DNA of 64,000 nt. Source: Limonium bicolor (taxonomy: Eukaryota > Streptophyta > Magnoliopsida > Caryophyllales > Plumbaginaceae). Below are positions 57,511 through 64,000 of the stretch, one piece after another; position 1 is the first letter of the stretch; every line of letters begins with the position of its first letter. A program made the translations under genes and the position numbers. The notes under the pieces are model-generated. The model saw only the letters and a list, made by a program, of their open reading frames with translations. It made no database searches and was not told the origin of the DNA. The DNA is taken from NCBI GenBank assembly GCA_023374045.1, contig CM041777.1:461433827-461497826 (forward strand). Direction: 5' to 3'.

Positions 57511-58751
57511 AGCTTGGAGTCCCCTCTTTCCATTAAGATAAAAAGTTCAAAGAAAAACTAATTTTTTCTTCCCATTCCTTGTATGGCCGATTTTGCCCCA
57601 TTCTCATGCCTTGTTCCTTCTTCATTTGAGCATCTTTCCAAGCCTTCCATTATGGTGGGGGAGCTTCCCTTTGATTCATAACCAAAAGCCCATCTTAGGG
57701 TTTCAAGGTTATCCTTTATTTTTGTGCTCTAAGCACCTTCCTTTGAATCCTAACTAGATTAAAATATATAAGGGTATTAGTAAGAGCCTAATTCCCCATT
57801 TGAATGTTGATTTTGAGGTTGGCAAATGATTGGCCAACTTGGCCGATTTTGACCAAGAATGAGAGAAGGAGGAGATTGGGAAAGAAAAGAAGAAATTGTG
57901 AGCTTAAGGTAAGAAACTCACCTTAATGCCTATTTTAATTGTTTTAGAATATGGGATGGGTAATTTAATGAATGAACCCAAATTGTGAGGAAAATGTGTT
58001 TGATTGTGGTTGGTAAGAGTTTGTGAAATTTTGTTTGAATTAAGGGCCTTGGAGCCATGCACTTTATGTTTAGTGCTTATATTGTTGTTGATGGGATTTT
58101 GAGGAATTGTGTGTGTGCTGGTAGGACCCTTTATGGGTGTGGCTAGTTTAGGATTTATTTAAGTGAAAATTGGTGAGAATTGATGGATTGGGATATGTTA
58201 GGTTTATGGGGAGGTTATGACAAAATTTTAGTAGAAAATGAGTGCTTTTAGGTGGCTTGGTAAGTGGGAGAACTTAGGTGTTCAGTTGGGTTGTTTAGAG
58301 TTGAGTAATAACCTTGAAATGGTATTTGGAGAACTAGAAAGAGAGAGATAAAAATCTGTAGCCTAATGAGGTTTGGTAACTTAGAAATTCTAGAAATGAG
58401 TTAGTGTGCAAGACTTAGGAAAATGAGAGTTAGACTTGGGTTTTAGAGATGCATTGTCTAGGAATGATTGGGAATGGTCATTAAGTGATTTGGTAAGGTT
58501 GGTAGGAGGTATGAACTATCATGAAGAAGTAGAAAATGCACAAGTGTGCAAAATGCAAGAATGTGAGAATTAGAAATTGTGAATTTGAGCAAGTAGTTGA
58601 GCAAGGATTAAACCAATGATTTGAAGAGGTTTAGAGCATTTTTTTGGTGTTTAATTATGTAGGAAACTTGTGGAAAGATTAGGGAAAGTTTGAGTGTGGA
58701 TTAAAGGTTGATTTGGGGCTGAAATTTTACAAAAGTAGCAGTTTTTAGCAA

Positions 58752-58933
58752 GGTCCGGGACCTAGGTTGGGAACCAAGTCCCGGACCGCATCAAAAATAA
58801 GGCCGAGAGTGAAAACGGGCATTGGTCTGGGACCTAGGTCCAGGACCAAGTCCCGGACCAGTAGGAAAAAAATAGCCGAGAGTTATGTTTACAGTTGGTC
58901 CGGGTCTTTGGGTCCGGACCAAGTCCCGGACCA
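58752..58933 (+). repeat. Hairpin array in LTR D (three ~72-bp units)
   Basis: Units at about 58752, 58823 and 58896: GGTCCGGGACCTAGG with AAGTCCCGGACC, and variants. The spacers contain GCCGAGAGT, shared with LTR C although the hairpin arms differ. Confidence 0.87.
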
Positions 58934-59163
58934 CCCCCAAAAATGCACCGTATGTGTTTTTAAGTGTCTAAATGATGGGGGTTTGATTGGTATTGGTTTT
59001 GGGAGTTGTTTAGGAGTTGTTTGGTGACTTGTAAAGGTCCTAAGAAGTATAAACAAGTGTTGGAGATGAGTGAGAAGTAAGCACACAATTTGACAAGAGT
59101 AAAACTAAGAATAACGGGATAACGGGGTAAGTACGGGAGTAGTAATTATTTACATACCGTATG

Positions 59164-61778
59164 TGTAACACCCCTCTCAACAATCACGTAATAGTCTCTC
59201 ACGTAGCAGAAAATAAAACGTCTTACAGCGGAAGAATTAACAACAATAACAATACTCACTCGGGTGTCACCGGCCATTACTCACCCATGCGAGCAACGAA
59301 GCCAAACTACATCCAACTTCCAACATAAACAAACTACTAACCGCCGTGATAACGAGAAACTCCTATACATCATACTAAGTCCATAAATCATAAACATCGA
59401 CAAGTGAGCATCTACCCAATCCTGAATATACATAACCTTACCACAATACAATTCACCATCTTCATTGCCATATTGACAAACTCCATGTGCTGTAATAATT
59501 AAGGTAAAACTCCAATTACCCTGTTCTCGCTCTTCGGGTTCGACAATAATCAACAACTTGTAATGGTGTAGTATCAGTGATAGTCGCTGAGTATGCCGGG
59601 CCTGGACCCTAATGGTCACTTAGTCATTGTAACCATCTTTATTATTAGGTTGATTTCATGCTTTACCATTTTACAGTTATAAACAATACTGTAATATGAA
59701 TGTACAATATACACAATCATCCATCCAAATATCCATAAACATTTAACCATCCATCCAATCCAAACATTCATTTAATACACAAACCACAACTGTATATCGA
59801 CGTATCGAATATAACAATATAATGTACAATGTACAATCGCCGTAGCGTATGCCATCCTTTGTTAATTTAATTTAATTTGGCCTTCAAGCCCCATCCATAT
59901 GTACAATGTACAATCGCGTAGCGTACAGTTTCCATAGTTAATTTTATTTGGCCTTTAAGGCCCCATCCATCCAAACCATGTTTAATTATTAATACCAGTT
60001 GGGCGTCATGTTAGGACAACCCGATAACCTCACCATGGACAGTAGTCCTCCCGTACACACAAAGGTGCTCATTTCGCCAGAGGTCCGGAGGCCCCTGACT
60101 ATTCTCTTATGTCTCGTAAACTTCCATATAAAGGCCGTAGCCACCTGACCCACGATCCAGTTTGGGCTCGTTAGGTATAAACCTGGAGCGGAACCCGATC
60201 GGGTACCCCTCAGTGATCACAAATGCGCAACCAAGTAGTTCGTAAACTACTGGGATTCCTCACCTAAACTCATACCATCTCTCTCTCATAATGTTTAAGA
60301 TATGCTCTTAGTCTTATGGAGAATAATTATTAGTTAGCTGCCCAATGGGTCTCACGCATACCTAGAAGTAATCTAGGTTATATTCATATTCGAGATCCAT
60401 GCTCTAGAGACCGACAATGTCGTGACTCATCCCTAAGTGTTTTACTTAGGTTACCATATACCTAATATTAATACTATGGTATTATATCAAGTAACCGTCA
60501 TGTCATCACAATAACGTATATGTATGTTTATATAAGTCGATCTATAGTCGACGTAGTGTTAGTCCCGTAGGACGCTCGTGCATAAATAATTAATGCAGTA
60601 GCACACAATCACATACATATATCCAAAACACTTAACACACAAGTGATATCAACCAAATCCAAGCCCAAGGAGCTTCCTTAGGACAACTCGGATCAAACCC
60701 CTTTACATACCGTTACCAAGACCTAGGATGCGCAAAGTAGTCCACTAGCTCGTCAAGCGTCCTTGTCTGAAGTATGATCTAAACGGTATTAAAACTATAA
60801 GTCAGTCTCCATGAATAACTACATCCGATATTTGCGAATAACAAGTAACCCCGACAGTTCATCCCTGTTTTCTACAGTTGTTTGTTACAGGTTTCCCTAA
60901 ACCAGTCGGCTTTGTTACTAAACTCGTACGTCAAAACATTTCGACTATTAAGTTTAATTTCATTATATTTCTTTAAATCTTATCCACCATCTAGTTTAGG
61001 TACATAACCTATAGTTGAATGTATGCATGCATGATTATATTATATTGTATTATTTTCCCACCATCCATTATAATGCATTGTATTATATTATCCATTATCT
61101 TAGCAAATAATATTTGCATTCAAAAACTCATAACTTATAGTTTATAAACTATTTCCATGTAATAACCACCACCATTATATTATATGGTTTCCAACCATAT
61201 CATATATTCATCCTTATATACATTATTCTTGTGTATGTATATATTTACCACGTAGGTAAACTTCGTGAGTTTAATAAACTCTTATATTATATGTTACATT
61301 TTATCATCTTCTTTTAGATGATTATTCCCATTAGTTGTATTATATTGTACAACTTATATTAAGATTGTTTTCCTAATATTATGTAACCTTTTATGTTGTA
61401 CATTTACAACTCCTATGCTTTATTCAATATAAACCTTAGTTTATAAATCCTATTTATTCATAGTTTGTCACATTATTTAATGTGAGTATCCTTCCTTATA
61501 TTAATTTCATCTAACCCATATAATTGTTATAACATTTATAACATTATAGACCTTAGTCTAAAATTCATTTTCCAACCTTATTATTTTCGGTACAGCACTA
61601 GTTTATTTAAATCCCATTTTGACCACATAACATTATGTAATGTTATACCATATTCTAATATCATTTGATATGATATTTTTATTTCCTTCAATTTATAACC
61701 TATAGTTTTTATACAAAACTATTATATATTGCCGCATAGGCACATATATTAAACCTTATTCTTTTCCATAAACCATAG
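59164..61778 (-). repeat. LTR F, inverted, truncated by E
   Basis: Plus strand starts TGTAACACCCCTCTC, the complement of the GGGGTGTTACA ending of B and C. Read on minus it is an AT-rich LTR of a different family with a GC-richer middle (about 59990-60250). No ORF of note (a 112-codon frame at 59281-59619 minus looks random). It interrupts D with flank GTATG; its other end is not in the window. Confidence 0.6.
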
Positions 61779-64000
61779 TGAAATACCCCGAACTTAAATA
61801 TGGTGATTAGAATATTCTAATATAGTATTTAAGGGCCTAATAGTGCCTAAGTAATTTTGGTAAGGAAAATAAATCCAAAAGAAATGAGAAAAACGCTTAG
61901 AAAGCGGAAAACGCTAAAACAAGCGTTAAATAACCATAGGAGGTACGAGACCTCGGTTATAGTATCGTAAGGATTCCTAAGGCTTATTCATGCCTAATTA
62001 GTATACGGGAACGATTCCCGAAGAAAACGGATGCAAGAAATGTATTAAAACGCTAAAAGAGCTTTAGCGCACGTTTTTCGAGGAAACCCGAAAACGTGGT
62101 TTTAAGTGGTCAAACAAACCCGTAAAAATTATAATCATTAAATAATAATTATTAAGCCTTATGGAAGCTTAATAACCAATAAAAATAAAGAAACGAGAAA
62201 ATTTTGGAAAACGGACCCGGTTAGTGAATGGTATCAAAACCGGGTAAATTAACGAGCGTTTTCTGTAAAAGACGAAAAACTGCTCCAGCTTAACAGTATA
62301 GTGGGGCCGGTTTTTATAGGGTACTAATACCCTCTCACACACTCAATTAAATATTACTCCCCCACACACTAGAAGACAAGAGAACTAAAGCAAAAAGTAA
62401 CAAATACTTACCTTTTCCCTCTCTCTCCTCCCATTCCTCTCTTTTCTTGCGTGAGAACCCCCTCCCTCCTGATTCCTCTCTTCTCTTTCCTCTGGTTGGG
62501 GACGATTTTGAAGAGCTCAAAATGGCTCCCATGGCTTCTCCACTTATACTCCATGTTCTAGCTTCATTAAAGCCCCAAATCGAAAATAAATTGCATATTC
62601 TTCTTCCCCTCATCAAGCTCTACATTTCTATCTTTTCAAAATTCCAAATGGAGGAGTTTGACCTCCATGGGTTTTGGGCATTTGAAGAGTAAACCACATA
62701 TTTTTGAAGCTTGGAGTCTCCTCTTCCACTTAAGGTAAAAAGATTCAAGAGAAAAACTCATTTTCTCCATTTCCATGCCTTGGCCGATTTTGGCTTCTTT
62801 TAATGCCTTGTTATCTTCTTTGTTTGAGCTTGGTTCAACTCTCCAATGGTGGAGGAACCCTTCTTTGTATTCAAGGCTTAAAAACCTCTCTTGAAGCTCC
62901 AAGGTAAAACCCTAACTAATGGCATTAAAGCCTTTCATTGAATTAAAGTTATCCAATGGGTTAAGGAGTTTAATTGTATTTATTTGTGTGTTTTGAATGT
63001 TGGCTTGGGGTTGGGTAACCCCATTGACCAACTTGACCGAGAATGAAGAAGGGGACAGGAGGAGGACTCAAAGGAAGAAGTGTGATCTTAAGGTAAGAAA
63101 AACCTATCTCAATGCTTAATCTAATGCATTAGTGTAGTGGGAATGGGTAAACAAATAAAAGAACTTAAACCATTGTATTAGTATTGTAATTGTGGATGTT
63201 TGAGTACTAGTGAGTAAGTGTGTGAATTTGTAGGCCTTAGAGCCAAACGAATGGTATGTGTATATTAGTAATGCTATTTGAGGAGTAATGATGTATTGGT
63301 ATTGTAATTGAGGAAGCATTGGTGTATTAGAATTTTGTATGTGTGCTGGTAGGACCCTTGTTGGGTGTGGCTAGCTTTAGGTTTAATTTGATGAGAGGAT
63401 GTGTATTTGAGGATGTGAGAAAAGAAGGTGGGCTATGGCCAAATTTTGGTAGGAATTGTGCATTAAAGAATGACTTGGTGAATGGGAGAACCAAGGGGTG
63501 CATTGGACTTAGTAAAGATGTTTAATGACCATGGGATGGTAATTGTGGTATGAGGGTATTAGGATGTAAAATCTGTGGCAAAAGAGGTACCAAAATGCAT
63601 GGTGGGACTAGGAAGAAATTGGTGTGCAAGATTTAGTAAATTGATGTTGAACTTGGGCATTGATAGTGTAGATGCTTTGAAATGAACTGGCATGGTAAGG
63701 TAAGGTAATTAGGATGCTAGGAATGGCAATGATTGAGAAAGTATTGGATGGGAGAATTGAATTGTAAAATCTGTAGCATAGGTGTGACAAAAACTGTTAC
63801 ATGTGTTGTAGAAGAAGTGAGGAAATTGTGTAAGTTGTTTGATGGGTTTAGTAAAGGATTTGGGGGATGAACCAAGGCAATTTTGAGGGCCTAAGTAGTG
63901 TTAAAATATGTGGGATTAAGTGTAGGAACAATGGGGAAGTAATGGGTAAAGGAGAGGACTGAAAACAGAAATGAAAACTGAAGTACTGGGCCGGACCGAC
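61779..64000 (+). repeat. LTR E, runs off the window
   Basis: Starts TGAAATACCCCGAAC and closely matches D in U3 and leader: AACGC/GCGTT cluster 61889-61928, GAGCGTTTTCTGTAAAAGAC near 62252, leader ORF 62522-62692, donor-like AAGGTAAA sites, and the first bases of a hairpin array at 63985. The window ends inside it. Confidence 0.82.
62522..62692 (+). CDS. Leader micro-ORF in LTR E
   Basis: 56 codons: MAPMASPLILHVLASLKPQI, then ENKLHILLPLIKLYISIFSK, then FQMEEFDLHGFWAFEE and TAA. Its position in the LTR (743 bp) equals that of the D ORF, and most differences keep amino-acid character (L/I, D/E, Y kept). An upstream in-frame ATG at 62447 would add 25 codons; I prefer 62522 because the ATGGC start is shared with D and B. 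The hydrophobic centre is kept. Function unknown; it could be an uORF-like leader peptide of the retroelement RNA. Confidence 0.38.
   Translation: MAPMASPLILHVLASLKPQIENKLHILLPLIKLYISIFSKFQMEEFDLHGFWAFEE

Larger units (their letters stand above)
56916..59163 (+). repeat. LTR D, right part
   Basis: It resumes D after B, aligning with E from about 62108 (GGTCAAA, AAAATTATA, GAAACGAGAAAA). TATA-like TATATATATG near 57100, leader ORF 57334-57510, several AAGGTAA donor-like sites, and hairpin array 58752-58933. It stops at ACCGTATG, where the inverted LTR F begins, so about 1.4 kb of D is missing. Confidence 0.8.

Overview
The window is plant nuclear DNA, probably from a eudicot. It is a stack of nested transposable elements, and I recognise no cellular gene, rRNA or tRNA in it. 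The evidence for a plant is a CACTA (En/Spm) DNA transposon with a TNP2-type transposase, Tat/Ogre-like and chromovirus-like Ty3/gypsy LTR elements, plant-type primer binding sites and introns with plant splice signals. The species cannot be read from the sequence. All identity statements are by eye; no alignments were run.

Left half (1-35856). One old Ty3/gypsy element ('C') lies in pieces. Its internal region is 1-1633, 10009-11764 and 20744-21966, and its 3' LTR runs 21967-35856. Three younger elements sit in it. T1 (1634-10008) and T2 (11765-20743) are related Tat/Ogre-like retrotransposons with about 1.7 kb LTRs, stacks of minisatellites before the 3' LTR and no pol; T2 keeps a broken gag. 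The third is a 9.86 kb CACTA element (22578-32432, TSD TTA) inside the C LTR. On the minus strand it carries a frameshifted TNP2 transposase and a second, intron-containing gene whose C-terminal part is a Ulp1-like (C48) cysteine protease domain.

Right half (35857-64000). LTR 'D' (35920-36247 plus 56916-59163) is split by element 'B' (36248-56910, TSD TGAGT), which has about 4.5 kb LTRs, an iMet-type PBS and a 5.2 kb internal region without convincing reading frames. B's 5' LTR is split in turn by element 'N' (37429-43804, TSD TTTAG), a non-autonomous gypsy-type element with a tRNA-Asp PBS. D is cut at 59163 by an inverted LTR 'F' (59164-61778), and a D-like LTR 'E' starts at 61779 and leaves the window.

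LTRs B, C, D and E share an unusual layout. They begin TGAAATACCCC, and B and C end GGGGTGTTACA. A small ORF starts about 700-745 bp into each. GC-rich hairpins in units of about 60-75 bp begin about 2.05-2.7 kb in, and B and C carry a splice-acceptor-like block near the 3' end. The Tat-like LTRs have their own version: a predicted 202-204 bp intron followed by GTCCG/CGGAC hairpins. This recurrent, structured, apparently spliced LTR leader is the most interesting signal in the window.
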